Shown one piece after another: positions 24,657-33,380 of a stretch of 64,000 nucleotides of DNA (position 1 is its first letter; each line of letters begins with the position of its first letter). Made by a program: the position numbers and the translations under genes. The stretch covers positions 1-64,000 of the forward strand of contig DATKBW010000015.1 in the NCBI GenBank assembly GCA_035513575.1, given 5' to 3'. A model generated the notes under the pieces. It was not told where the DNA came from, searched no databases, and saw only the letters and a list, made by a program, of their open reading frames with translations. Origin of the DNA: JAHWKI01 sp035513575. GTDB lineage: Bacteria > Gemmatimonadota > Gemmatimonadetes > Longimicrobiales > RSA9.

Positions 24657-25348
24657 ACACCCTCGGCAAGGCTTTCCGACGCCGGCTGATCGCAGGGCTG
24701 ATCGTCATCGCCCCGCTCGGCGTGACGGCCTACGTCCTCTGGTGGCTCTTCCGAACCGTGGATGGCCTGCTCGGCCGCCACGTCTACGGCGCCATCGGGA
24801 TCACCGTCCCGGGCCTCGGGCTGCTCATGCTCCTCCTCCTGCTCCTCGCGGTCGGCTGGCTCGCGGAGCGCACCATCGGGGCCCAGATGCTCAACTGGTG
24901 GCACGGGCTCCTCGACCGCGTCCCCCTCGTCAGCCGCCTCTACGGCGCGACGCGGCGCATCATCGGCAGCGTCTTCGGCGGGGAGGAGAAGAAGTTCTTC
25001 CGGGACGTCGTGCTCTTCGAGTATCCCTCCCCCGGCCAGTGGACGCTCGGCTTCGTCACGGGGAACGCGCCGCAGGCGCTGGAAGGGCGGGTCGAGGACG
25101 GCCTGACCATCTTCCTGCCCACCGCCCCGAACCCGGTGACCGGGTTCCTCATCATCGTGCCCCGGGCCCGGACCGTCCGGCTCCCGGTCACGGTGGAGGA
25201 GGGGTTCACCTACATCCTCTCCGCGGGGGCGGTGGCGCCCGGCAGCGCCGTTGCGGGGCCGGCCGCGGACGCCGCTGCCGCGGCGGCAAGGGCGGCGGCG
25301 GCGGCGGCTGGTCGGTTGCCGGAACCGCGGGAAGGCACGGGCTCGTGA
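24653..25348 (+). CDS. DUF502 family membrane protein
   Basis: A 231-residue protein with two N-terminal helices (about 12-32 and 52-70) and the DUF502 body: the WHGLLDRVPLVSRLYGATRRI block, FRDVVLFEYPSPGQWTLGFVTG and GLTIFLPTAPNPVTGFLIIVP. The family resembles plant LIKE-COV proteins involved in trafficking, but the bacterial role is unknown. The last 45 residues are an Ala-rich low-complexity tail. It overlaps ybeY at the start (ATGA) and mgtE at the end (GTGA). Confidence 0.9.
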   Translation: MNTLGKAFRRRLIAGLIVIAPLGVTAYVLWWLFRTVDGLLGRHVYGAIGITVPGLGLLMLLLLLLAVGWLAERTIGAQMLNWWHGLLDRVPLVSRLYGATRRIIGSVFGGEEKKFFRDVVLFEYPSPGQWTLGFVTGNAPQALEGRVEDGLTIFLPTAPNPVTGFLIIVPRARTVRLPVTVEEGFTYILSAGAVAPGSAVAGPAADAAAAAARAAAAAAGRLPEPREGTGS

Positions 25349-26718
25349 GCACGCCGGAGGTCCAGCAGGGCGAGGAGCAGCGGCAGCGGCTGGTGCGCCT
25401 CGAGGCCCTCTGGGCGGCCCGGGACGAGCCGGGGCTCCGGCTCTTCCTTGCCGAGCTCCACCCGTCCGACATCGCCGACCTGATCGAGCACCTCGATGAG
25501 GAGGAAGAGCGGATCGCGCTGCTCGGCCTGCTCCCGGCCGAGGTCGCGTCGGAGACGCTCGCGGAGATGGAGGCCCACGAGCATCCGGAGGAGATCCTCG
25601 CGGCCCTGGAGCCCCGTCGGATCGGCGAGCTGATCGGCGAGCTCAGCAGCGACGACGCCGCCGACCTCATCGGCGAGCTCGACCCCGAGGACCAGGCCCG
25701 GGTCCTGGCGATACTCACGCCCACGGACGCCGGCGAGCTGCGGGAGCTGCTCGCCTATCCGGAGGATTCCGCGGGCGGCATCATGACGACGGAGCTGGTC
25801 GCCATCTCCGTCCACCTGACCGCCGGGGAGGCGATCCAGGAGGTGCGGCGGCAGGCGCGGGACCTGGCGACGGAGTTCTACAACATCTTCGTCGTGGACC
25901 TGCTGCGACGGTTGCAGGGACTGGTCACGCTCCAGGACCTCGTGATCGCCGAGCCGGATGCCCCCATCGCCGACCTCGTCGAGCCGCCGGTGATCACCGT
26001 TCCCGTGGACATGGACCAGGAGGAAGTGGGGCGTCTGATCGCCCGCTACAACGAGCCATCGATAGCCGTCCTCGGCCCGAACAACGTCCTCCTCGGCCGG
26101 GTCACCTGGGATGACGTGATGGACGTGATCGAGGCCGAGCAGACCGAGGACATCCTGCGCCTGGCCGGGATCGGCTCCGAGGAGGAGGTCCAGGGCGCGT
26201 GGACCGAGGCCGTCCGGAGCCGCCTCCCATGGCTCGCGCTGAACACCCTCACGGCCGCCCTCGGGGCACTGGTGATCTACCGGTTCACCGCCACCATCGA
26301 CCGGCTCCTCGCGCTGGCCGCGCTTCTCCCCGTCATCGCGGCCCTCGGCGGCAACGCCGGCACCCAGGCCCTCGCCGTGACGGTGCGACGGCTCGCCCTC
26401 ACCCGGGAGTCCGCGGCCCGTCGCTGGCGCGTCGCTGCCAAGGAGGTGATCGTCGGCCTCGTGAACGGTCTGGCTCTCGGCCTCATCGTCGGCGCCGGCA
26501 CCTACGTCATGTTCGGGACGTACCTGCTCGGCGTCGTGGTCCTCTTCGCCATGTGGGGCAACCTCGTCGTCGCGTCCGTGGCCGGCGCCTTCGTTCCCGT
26601 CCTCCTCGAGCGCGTCGGGGCGGACCCGGCGGTCGCTTCGTCGGTATTCGTCACGGCGGTCACCGACGTGGCCGGGTTCTTCCTCCTCCTGGGGCTGGCG
26701 ACCCGCTTCCTCCTATGA
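25345..26718 (+). CDS. mgtE: MgtE family magnesium transporter
   Basis: A 457-residue Mg2+ channel/transporter. Order: MgtE N-domain superhelix (about 20-130, acidic repeats such as LSSDDAADLIGELDPEDQARVL), the conserved YPEDSAGGIMTTE entry to the CBS pair (about 140-260), the plug helix, then a five-helix membrane domain with ALLPVIAALGGNAGTQALAV (pore helix) and AVTDVAGFFLLLGLA. In characterised MgtE the cytosolic domains sense Mg2+ and close the pore. The GTG start overlaps the DUF502 stop; the stop overlaps the next gene (ATGA). Confidence 0.95.
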   Translation: MSTPEVQQGEEQRQRLVRLEALWAARDEPGLRLFLAELHPSDIADLIEHLDEEEERIALLGLLPAEVASETLAEMEAHEHPEEILAALEPRRIGELIGELSSDDAADLIGELDPEDQARVLAILTPTDAGELRELLAYPEDSAGGIMTTELVAISVHLTAGEAIQEVRRQARDLATEFYNIFVVDLLRRLQGLVTLQDLVIAEPDAPIADLVEPPVITVPVDMDQEEVGRLIARYNEPSIAVLGPNNVLLGRVTWDDVMDVIEAEQTEDILRLAGIGSEEEVQGAWTEAVRSRLPWLALNTLTAALGALVIYRFTATIDRLLALAALLPVIAALGGNAGTQALAVTVRRLALTRESAARRWRVAAKEVIVGLVNGLALGLIVGAGTYVMFGTYLLGVVVLFAMWGNLVVASVAGAFVPVLLERVGADPAVASSVFVTAVTDVAGFFLLLGLATRFLL

Positions 26719-28391
26719 GGCGCTGGCGCCGGAGCGCCGTCGTCGCGCTCAGGCTCTTCCCCTTCCTGGTGGCCTTCCTCCGGGACCGCCGCCGCTGGAT
26801 CCTCTTCGGCCGGCCCCGTAGCCTGCCGCCCGAGACGCACCGCCGGCGCGCCGCGCGCCTCACCGCCACGATCGCGGCGCTGGGGCCCACGTTCATCAAG
26901 CTCGCGCAGGTCTTCGGCGCCCGGGCGGACATCCTGCCCGAGCCGTACCTGGGCGCGATCTCGAGTCTCCAGGACCGGGTCCCGCCCGACGATCCGGCCG
27001 CCATCGAAGCCGTGCTGGCCGAGGAGCTCGGCCAGCCCCTCGATGCGGTCTTCTCCGCCTTCGAGCGCGAGCCCGTTGCCGCCGCGTCCCTCGGTCAGGT
27101 GCACCGCGCCCTCATCGGCGAGAGGGACGTGGCCGTGAAGGTGCTCCGACCCGGCGTGGAAGCCCTCCTCACGCTGGACCTCGACATCTCCTTCAGGATC
27201 CTCTACGTCCTCAACATCCTCTTCCCGAACCACCACGTGAAGGCCCTCACGAACGTGGTCCGGGAGTTCAGCGTGCGGGTCCGCGTGGAGATGGATTTCC
27301 GCGAGGAGGCCCGGCACATGGAGCTCTTCCAGGCCCACTTCGGCCGCGACGAGCGCGTCATGGCCCCGGCCATCATCAAGGGGCTGGTCCGCCGGCGCGT
27401 CCTCGTCATGGAGTGGGTGGACGGCGAGCGCATCGACCGCCTCGCCCCGCGCTTCGCCTCCGGCGAGCTGCGCTTCCGCACGATCATGGAAACGCTCACC
27501 GAGATCTACCTCCGGATGCTCCTGGTCGAGGGCATCCTCCATGCCGATCCGCACCCCGGGAACCTCCTCGTCGACGCCCGCGGCCGGATCGTCTTCCTCG
27601 ACTGGGGGATGGTCGTTCAGCTCCGGCCCCCCACCCGCGACACCATCATTCGCGTCGCCCTCGCCGCCGCCCGCGAAGACGTGGACGGCATCATCAATGG
27701 CATGTACGAGCTCGGCATGATCGATCCCGACATCTCGAAGGCCGAGATCCGCGATGCCGCCGCCGAGATCCTCACCACCATCGAAGGCGCCCGGCACCTG
27801 GGCCAGAAGCGCGTCCAGGAGATGGTCGCGCAGATCATGGACACGTTCTACACGTGGCCCCTGATGCTCCCCCGCGAGCTCGTCTTCTTCTTCCGCGCCG
27901 CGGCCCTCCTCGAGGGGATCGGCTTCCGCTACGACCCCGCGTTCAACGGCCTCGACGTCTCCCGCACCGTCGTCCGGCGCATGAAGGGGGAGCTGCTCCG
28001 CGTCGCCGCCCGTCAGCCGTCGGAGATCGCCCGCAACGTCTTCGACGACGCCCGCTCGGTCATCACCGGCGTACGCGACATCGTGCAGCGGCTCGACCGC
28101 GAGGAGCTCCGCGTCCGCGTCCACCCCCGCGACCTCATGCAGATCGAGCGCTTCCTCTCCCTCCAGGTCCGCCGCATCCAGCTCTCCGTCTTCGCCGCCA
28201 CCATGGCCCTCATCACCGCCATCGTCTTCATCGCCGTCCCCAACTGGTGGGTCCTCGCCGGCGGGCTCAGCGCCGGGTTCGTCCTCTTCATGGTCGTGCT
28301 GCTCCTCCCCACGCACCTCCTGGAGAACCCCATGCGCCATGCACGGGGCGTCGGGCAGGGCGAGCGGCGCACGGACTGGCAGCGGGACTAG
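26715..28391 (+). CDS. ABC1/UbiB-family atypical kinase
   Basis: A 558-residue UbiB-like protein kinase-like protein. It has the KxGQ-type motif variant FIKLAQVFGARADILP, the Ala-rich loop block AAASLGQVHRA, VAVKVLRPGV with the ATP-contacting Lys, HADPHPGNLLVD and FLDWGMV. Two C-terminal helices (about 495-515 and 520-540) anchor it in the membrane. UbiB/ABC1 proteins have ATPase activity needed for quinone or other isoprenoid lipid handling. No quinone biosynthesis gene is adjacent. It is the last gene of the coupled phoH run. Confidence 0.9.
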   Translation: MRRWRRSAVVALRLFPFLVAFLRDRRRWILFGRPRSLPPETHRRRAARLTATIAALGPTFIKLAQVFGARADILPEPYLGAISSLQDRVPPDDPAAIEAVLAEELGQPLDAVFSAFEREPVAAASLGQVHRALIGERDVAVKVLRPGVEALLTLDLDISFRILYVLNILFPNHHVKALTNVVREFSVRVRVEMDFREEARHMELFQAHFGRDERVMAPAIIKGLVRRRVLVMEWVDGERIDRLAPRFASGELRFRTIMETLTEIYLRMLLVEGILHADPHPGNLLVDARGRIVFLDWGMVVQLRPPTRDTIIRVALAAAREDVDGIINGMYELGMIDPDISKAEIRDAAAEILTTIEGARHLGQKRVQEMVAQIMDTFYTWPLMLPRELVFFFRAAALLEGIGFRYDPAFNGLDVSRTVVRRMKGELLRVAARQPSEIARNVFDDARSVITGVRDIVQRLDREELRVRVHPRDLMQIERFLSLQVRRIQLSVFAATMALITAIVFIAVPNWWVLAGGLSAGFVLFMVVLLLPTHLLENPMRHARGVGQGERRTDWQRD

Positions 28392-28406
28392 CCTGTCCCG
28401 CCCCGT

Positions 28407-28435
28407 TTGACAGAGCCCCGCCTTTCCCGGACATT
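28407..28435 (+). promoter_or_regulatory. putative promoter of the meaB-like gene
   Basis: TTGACA (28407-28412), a 17-bp spacer, then GACATT (28430-28435). The predicted transcription start would fall within a few bases of the ATG at 28445, and no Shine-Dalgarno is visible, so the message may be leaderless or nearly so. Confidence 0.35.
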
Positions 28436-28444
28436 CGCCCCACG

Positions 28445-29521
28445 ATGCCCCAGCACGATGAGCTCCTGGCCCGGTTCCGCGCCGGGCAGCGCGCCGCCCT
28501 CGCCCGCGCCATCTCCATCGTCGAGAACCAGCGCGAGGGGTTCCAGGCCCTCCTCCACGAGCTGCACGCGGGCGTCCGGGGACCCCGGAGGATCGGGCTC
28601 ACGGGCCCGCCCGGAGCGGGGAAGAGCACCATCACCTCCGGCCTGATCCGCCTGTTCCGCGAGCGCGGCGACACCGTGGGGGTCGTCGCCGTCGATCCCA
28701 CGTCCCCCTACACCGGGGGTGCGCTCCTTGGCGACCGGATCCGCATGAACGATGTGGCCGGCGACGACGGGGTGTTCATCCGCTCCATGGCGACGCGCGG
28801 GGCCCTCGGCGGCCTCGCGGCGGCGACCCGGGAAGTGATCGACGTCATCGCCGCCTTCGGTTTCGATCTGGTGCTGGTAGAGACCGTCGGCGTCGGGCAG
28901 AGCGAGCTGGACATCGCCGCCGCTGCGGATACCACCGTCGTGGTCCTCGTCCCGGAGTCCGGCGACTCGATCCAGACCATGAAGGCGGGGCTGATGGAGG
29001 CGGCAGACCTCTTCGTGATCAACAAGGCCGACCGGCCGGGTGCGCCGCGGCTGGCCAAGGAGGTGGAGATGATGCTCCATCTCCGCAGGGGGCAGGCGAT
29101 GCGCAACATCCCGGCGCACCACGGGGTGGACCTCCGCGCCGCTCCGCGCCGGACGTCAACGTCGACGTCGACTTCGACTTCGGGCGGCCGGCGGGACTCG
29201 GTGGAGGGGGAGGGGGAGGGGGAAGAGTGGGAGATCCCCGTGCTGCTCACGCAGGCGGAGTCGGGCGAGGGCGTGGCGGAGCTGGTGTCGGTCCTGGATG
29301 CACACGCCGCGTGGCTGGAGCGGACCGGAGCGCTGACGCGCCGTCGACGCGCCCGGCTGGAGGAGCGTGTCCGCGATGCCGTCCAGCAGGCGCTCCTGCT
29401 CCGGACCTGGCAGGACGGAGAGGGAGGAGCCATCCTGGAGTCCAGCCTGGCGGCGCTGGAATCCGGGGAGACCACGCCCTACGAGGTGGCGGCTCGGATC
29501 GTGCGCGCCATCGCGGGGTAG
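28445..29521 (+). CDS. meaB: MeaB/ArgK-type G-protein chaperone of B12-dependent mutase
   Basis: A 358-residue P-loop GTPase of the MeaB family: Walker A GPPGAGKS (about 54-61), VDPTSPYTGGALLGDRIRM (switch region), VETVGVGQSE, VINKAD base-recognition motif. Such chaperones load and protect adenosylcobalamin in acyl-CoA mutases. Between the G domain and WEIPVLLTQAESGEGVAEL is an atypical low-complexity insert of about 28 residues (alternating Thr-Ser, then Glu-Gly). The mutase large subunit follows 60 bases downstream, matching its expected client. The family call is strong; the precise client is set by context. Confidence 0.93.
   Translation: MPQHDELLARFRAGQRAALARAISIVENQREGFQALLHELHAGVRGPRRIGLTGPPGAGKSTITSGLIRLFRERGDTVGVVAVDPTSPYTGGALLGDRIRMNDVAGDDGVFIRSMATRGALGGLAAATREVIDVIAAFGFDLVLVETVGVGQSELDIAAAADTTVVVLVPESGDSIQTMKAGLMEAADLFVINKADRPGAPRLAKEVEMMLHLRRGQAMRNIPAHHGVDLRAAPRRTSTSTSTSTSGGRRDSVEGEGEGEEWEIPVLLTQAESGEGVAELVSVLDAHAAWLERTGALTRRRRARLEERVRDAVQQALLLRTWQDGEGGAILESSLAALESGETTPYEVAARIVRAIAG
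29155..29184 (+). repeat. degenerate hexanucleotide repeat in meaB
   Basis: Five successive six-base units (GTCAAC, GTCGAC, GTCGAC, TTCGAC, TTCGGG) encode the alternating Thr-Ser run. Read on the minus strand they contain GAAGTC units like those in the intergenic repeat at 39619-39642. Confidence 0.7.
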
Positions 29522-29581
29522 GGGGCACACGGCGGACGCCCGCGAGCCACTGAACCTGACTCCTGAATTCTGTGATCTGAA

Positions 29582-31318
29582 ATGGGAACCGTCGAGCGGG
29601 AAGTTTCGGTCGGGGAGGGGGCGCGCGCGGAGCTGGAGGAGCGGCTCCGGGTGAAGGAGCGGGAGCTCGCGGAGCTCCGGGCCAGGCTGGCCGACTGGGA
29701 GCGGGATTACGAGAAGGTGGGGGAGCGGGCCGCGACCTTCTCGAGCATTTCCGGTGAGGCCGTGAAGGCGCTCTACACCCCGGCGGATCTCGGCGCCGAT
29801 TGGGAGTATGACCGCAGGCTCGGACTCCCGGGCGAGTACCCCTTCACCCGCGGCCCGTACACGACCATGTACCGGACGCGGCTCTGGACCAAGCGGCAGT
29901 TCGCCGGCTTCGGCACGGCCATCGAGACCAATCAGCGCTACCACTACCTCCTCGAGCACGGACAGACCGGGTTGAGCGTCGCGTTCGATTTCCCGACGCT
30001 CATGGGCTACGACTCCGACCACCCCCGCTCCCTGGGCGAGGTGGGGAAGTGCGGCGTCGCCATATCGAGCCTGGCGGACATGGAGACCCTCTTCGATGGG
30101 ATCCCCCTCGACCAGGTCTCCGTCTCCATGACGATCAACGGCCCCGCCATCATGCTCTTCTGCTTCTACGTCATCGCCGCCGAGAAGCAGGGCGTGGCGC
30201 CGGAACAGCTCCGCGGGACGGTCCAGAACGACATCCTGAAGGAGTACATGGCCCAGCACGCGTGGATCTATCCGCCCGAGCCCGCGCTCAAGCTGATCGT
30301 CGACATGTTCGAGTGGGCCTCCAGGCACGCCCCCAGGTACAACCCGATCTCCATCAGCGGCTACCACATTCGCGAGGCCGGCGCCACGGCGGCCCAGGAG
30401 CTGGCCTACACGCTGCGCAACGGCTTCGAGTATGTCCGCCGCGGCATCGACCGTGGCCTGGACGTGGACGACTTCGCTCCCCGCCTCAGCTTCTTCTTCG
30501 ACGTCCACAACGACTTCTTCGAGGAGATCGCGAAGCTCCGCGCCGCCCGCCGCATCTGGGCACGGCACCTCCGGGAGAATCTCGGAGCGAAGCGGGAGGA
30601 GAGCTGGCGCCTCCGGACTCACGCGCAGACGGCGGGCGTGACCCTCGTCGCGCCCCAGCCGGAGAACAACATCGTGCGCGTGGCCTACCAGGCCATGGCC
30701 GCGGCCCTCGGCGGGACCCAGAGCCTCCACACCAACTCTATGGACGAGACGCTGGCGCTCCCCACGGAGAAGTCCGTCCGGATCGCGCTCCGTACGCAGC
30801 AGATCCTGGCGTACGAGACGGGCGTGCCCAACACCATCGACCCGCTGGCCGGGTCCTACTACGTCGAGAGCCTCACCGATCGGCTCGAGCGGCGCGCGGA
30901 GGACATCTTCGCGGAGATCGACGCCCTCGGCGGCGTCGTCCCGGGGATCGAGCAGGGCTACTTCCAGCGCGAGATCGCACGCAGCGCCGAGCGGCAGCAG
31001 CGGGAGATCGAGGCGGCGGAGCGGGTGATCGTCGGTGTGAACGAGTTCACCGGTGGGAACGACGAGGCCGACATCGACATCCTGCGGATCGGCGACGAGG
31101 CCGCCCGCGTGCAGGAGACCCGTCTCGCGGAGCTCCGGGCAGCGCGCGACGACCGGCGCGTCGAGGAGGCGCTGGAGCGCCTGCGGCAGGCGGCCCGGGC
31201 GGACGAGAACGTGATCGAGCCCATGCTCGACTGCGTCCGCAGCTACTGCACGCTGTTCGAGATCCGCCACACCCTCGAGTCCGTGTACGGCAGCTTCCGG
31301 GAGCCCATCTCCTTCTGA
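29582..31318 (+). CDS. icmA: B12-dependent acyl-CoA mutase large subunit, isobutyryl-CoA mutase signature
   Basis: A 578-residue TIM-barrel subunit without its own B12 domain, the layout of IcmA (about 566 residues) in split mutases. Blocks include RGPYTTMYRTRLWTKRQFAGFG, GLSVAFDFPTLMGYDSDHPRS, GTVQNDILKEYMAQH and ISISGYHIREAGATAAQELA. The two residues that set substrate choice differ from methylmalonyl-CoA mutase: Phe107 (in RQFAG, Tyr89 in the Propionibacterium enzyme) and Gln225 (in YMAQH, Arg207 there). Phe/Gln is the isobutyryl-CoA mutase pair. It therefore probably interconverts isobutyryl- and n-butyryl-CoA. The N-terminal 45 residues form a helical extension. MeaB lies upstream; the B12 subunit is 3 kb downstream. 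Confidence 0.88.
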   Translation: MGTVEREVSVGEGARAELEERLRVKERELAELRARLADWERDYEKVGERAATFSSISGEAVKALYTPADLGADWEYDRRLGLPGEYPFTRGPYTTMYRTRLWTKRQFAGFGTAIETNQRYHYLLEHGQTGLSVAFDFPTLMGYDSDHPRSLGEVGKCGVAISSLADMETLFDGIPLDQVSVSMTINGPAIMLFCFYVIAAEKQGVAPEQLRGTVQNDILKEYMAQHAWIYPPEPALKLIVDMFEWASRHAPRYNPISISGYHIREAGATAAQELAYTLRNGFEYVRRGIDRGLDVDDFAPRLSFFFDVHNDFFEEIAKLRAARRIWARHLRENLGAKREESWRLRTHAQTAGVTLVAPQPENNIVRVAYQAMAAALGGTQSLHTNSMDETLALPTEKSVRIALRTQQILAYETGVPNTIDPLAGSYYVESLTDRLERRAEDIFAEIDALGGVVPGIEQGYFQREIARSAERQQREIEAAERVIVGVNEFTGGNDEADIDILRIGDEAARVQETRLAELRAARDDRRVEEALERLRQAARADENVIEPMLDCVRSYCTLFEIRHTLESVYGSFREPISF

Positions 31319-32022
31319 TGCCCGACCTCCGGGCGGTGCTCCTGGACGCCGGGGGCACCCTCATCCATCCCGATCGGGATTTCATCCTCGCGCGGCTCGC
31401 CGAGGAAGGGATCACGGCGACCCTCGAGGCCTACCACGACGCGCGGCGGCTCGCCCGCGACGCCGTGGGCGACATCCTCCGCTCCACGGACCCCGGCACC
31501 GATGCGACCCGTGCCCGCACCTATTTCGCCGCCCTGCTCACCGCCCTCGGACTCCCGCCGCACCGCCTGGCGGCGTTCGGCGGAAGGATCCGGCAGCGGC
31601 ACGAGGAGGGGCGGCTGTGGGTCCACATGGAGCCGGACACGCTCGAGGCGCTCGACGCCCTGAAACGCGCAGGGCTCCGCCTGGCGGTGATCTCCAACGC
31701 GGACGGGCGCGTGGCCGAGTACCTCGAGAACGCGGGGCTGGATGGCCGCTTCGAGTTCGTCCTGGACTCCACCGTGGTCGGGATCGAGAAGCCCGACCCG
31801 CGCATCTTCACGATGGCCTGCGAGCGGCTCGGGGTCGCGCCCGGCGAGACCGTGTACGTCGGCGACACCTACGAGGTGGACGTGCTCGGGGCCAGGGCTG
31901 CCGGGATCCGCGCGGTGCTGCTGGTGGACCAGCCGCGTGACGACGTCGCCTGCATCGGCAGCATCGCCGAGCTCCCCGCGGCCCTCGGTCTCGCGCGGGC
32001 CGCGCCGGGAGCGGTCCCCTGA
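31318..32022 (+). CDS. HAD-superfamily hydrolase
   Basis: A 234-residue HAD-IA-type protein. Motif I is LLDAGGTLI: the nucleophile Asp10 is kept but the usual second Asp is Gly12, as in a sub-group of HAD proteins. Motif II is in AVISNAD, motif III Lys in GIEKPDPRIF, motif IV in YVGDTYEVDVLGARAAGI. An all-helical cap occupies about residues 18-90. It is coupled to the mutase gene (TGATG) and to the next gene (TGATG), but the substrate cannot be told from sequence. A house-cleaning phosphatase is one possibility; the altered motif I makes activity uncertain. Confidence 0.85.
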   Translation: MPDLRAVLLDAGGTLIHPDRDFILARLAEEGITATLEAYHDARRLARDAVGDILRSTDPGTDATRARTYFAALLTALGLPPHRLAAFGGRIRQRHEEGRLWVHMEPDTLEALDALKRAGLRLAVISNADGRVAEYLENAGLDGRFEFVLDSTVVGIEKPDPRIFTMACERLGVAPGETVYVGDTYEVDVLGARAAGIRAVLLVDQPRDDVACIGSIAELPAALGLARAAPGAVP

Positions 32023-33380
32023 TGGATGAGGTACACGCCACACTGACCTTCGGCGAGATCCTCGTCCGCCTGCTGGTGGCCTTCCTCCTCGTCGCCGCCA
32101 ACGGCTTCTTCGTGTCGGCCGAGTTCGCCCTGGTCGGCGCGCGCCGCACCCGCATCGAGCAGCTCGCCGAGACCGGGAACCGCCGCGCCCGCCTGGCCCG
32201 GGAGGTGGTCTCCCACCTGGACCACTACATCTCCGCGACGCAGCTGGGGATCACCCTGGCGTCCCTCGGCCTCGGCTGGGTCGGCGAGAGCACCCTCGCC
32301 GCCATCTTCATCCAGGCTTTCGGCGGGCTCTCCCCGCCCTTCGACATCCTGGCGGCCCACGGCGTTTCCGTGGCGCTGGCCTTCGCCCTCATCACCGTCA
32401 TGCACATCGTGCTGGGGGAGCTGGCCCCGAAATCCGTCGCCCTGCTGTTCCCCGAAACGGTGAGCCTCTGGACCTCCGGGCCCCTCCTCGTCTTTTCCCG
32501 GCTGTTCACCCCGTTCATCCATCTCCTCAACGGCTCGGCGAACCTGCTGCTGCGCATGGTCGGGCTCCGCGCCGCCACCGAGCTGGAGCGCGTGCACCGG
32601 CCCGAAGAGATCGAGATGCTCGTCGACCAGAGCTACGAGTCCGGCCTCCTGGGCAAGGAGCCCGTGAACATGATCCGCGGCGTTTTCGACCTGTCGGAGA
32701 CGGACGCCGGGGAGGTCATGACGCCCCGCACCGAGATGGTCGCCATCCCGAGCACCCACACCGTCGACCAGGCTGCCGATGTCATGCTCGCGGAGGGCCA
32801 CTCGCGGCTCCCGGTCTACGGGGACTCCCTCGACAACGTGATCGGCGTCGTCCTCGCCCGCGAGATCTGGCGCGCCCAGCGGAGCGGCGCCTGCGACCTC
32901 GCGCCGCTGATCCGTCTGGCGACGTTCGTCCCCGAAGGCAAGAGCGTCGAGGCACTCCTGCGGGACATGCAGAACGAGCGGATCCATCTCGCCATCGTGG
33001 TGGACGAGTTCGGCGGCACGGCCGGGCTCGTCACCCTCGAGGATCTGGTGGAGGAAATCGTCGGCGAGATCGCTGACGAGCACGAGGAGGTGCAGGACGA
33101 GATCCTCGAGATCGCGGAGGGTGGTGTCCTGATCAGCGGCACGGTGGGCGTCAGCGAGATCAACGAGCGGTTCGACCTCGAGCTCCCGGAGGAGGACTAC
33201 ACCACCGTCGCGGGGTACGTCATGGGCCGGCTCGGCCGCCTCGCACGGCCCGGGGACGAGGTCGCATTCCGGGGTGGCCGGCTCCGCGTCCTCGCCATGG
33301 ACGGCCGTCGCATCCTCCGCGTCGCGCTCCTCCTCGACCCCGCCGGCGACGACGAGGATGATGGCGACGCCCGGCTCTGA
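32022..33380 (+). CDS. HlyC/CorC (CNNM) family transporter
   Basis: A 452-residue hemolysin-family protein: DUF21/CNNM membrane domain with four helices (about 8-30, 70-95, 105-125, 145-165), carrying NGFFVSAEFALVGARRTRIEQL and HIVLGELAPKS; then a CBS pair (VMTPRTEMVAIP; IHLAIVVDEFGGTAGLVTLEDLVEEIVGEI) and a C-terminal CorC_HlyC domain (about 365-435, YTTVAGYVMGRLGRL). Relatives mediate Mg2+ or Co2+ efflux. It starts in a TGATG overlap with the HAD gene, and the next gene begins 20 bases before its end. Confidence 0.92.
   Translation: MDEVHATLTFGEILVRLLVAFLLVAANGFFVSAEFALVGARRTRIEQLAETGNRRARLAREVVSHLDHYISATQLGITLASLGLGWVGESTLAAIFIQAFGGLSPPFDILAAHGVSVALAFALITVMHIVLGELAPKSVALLFPETVSLWTSGPLLVFSRLFTPFIHLLNGSANLLLRMVGLRAATELERVHRPEEIEMLVDQSYESGLLGKEPVNMIRGVFDLSETDAGEVMTPRTEMVAIPSTHTVDQAADVMLAEGHSRLPVYGDSLDNVIGVVLAREIWRAQRSGACDLAPLIRLATFVPEGKSVEALLRDMQNERIHLAIVVDEFGGTAGLVTLEDLVEEIVGEIADEHEEVQDEILEIAEGGVLISGTVGVSEINERFDLELPEEDYTTVAGYVMGRLGRLARPGDEVAFRGGRLRVLAMDGRRILRVALLLDPAGDDEDDGDARL

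Noticed and set aside
29582..31318. Annotation as methylmalonyl-CoA mutase
   Set aside because: The Tyr/Arg pair that holds the methylmalonyl carboxylate is replaced by Phe/Gln.
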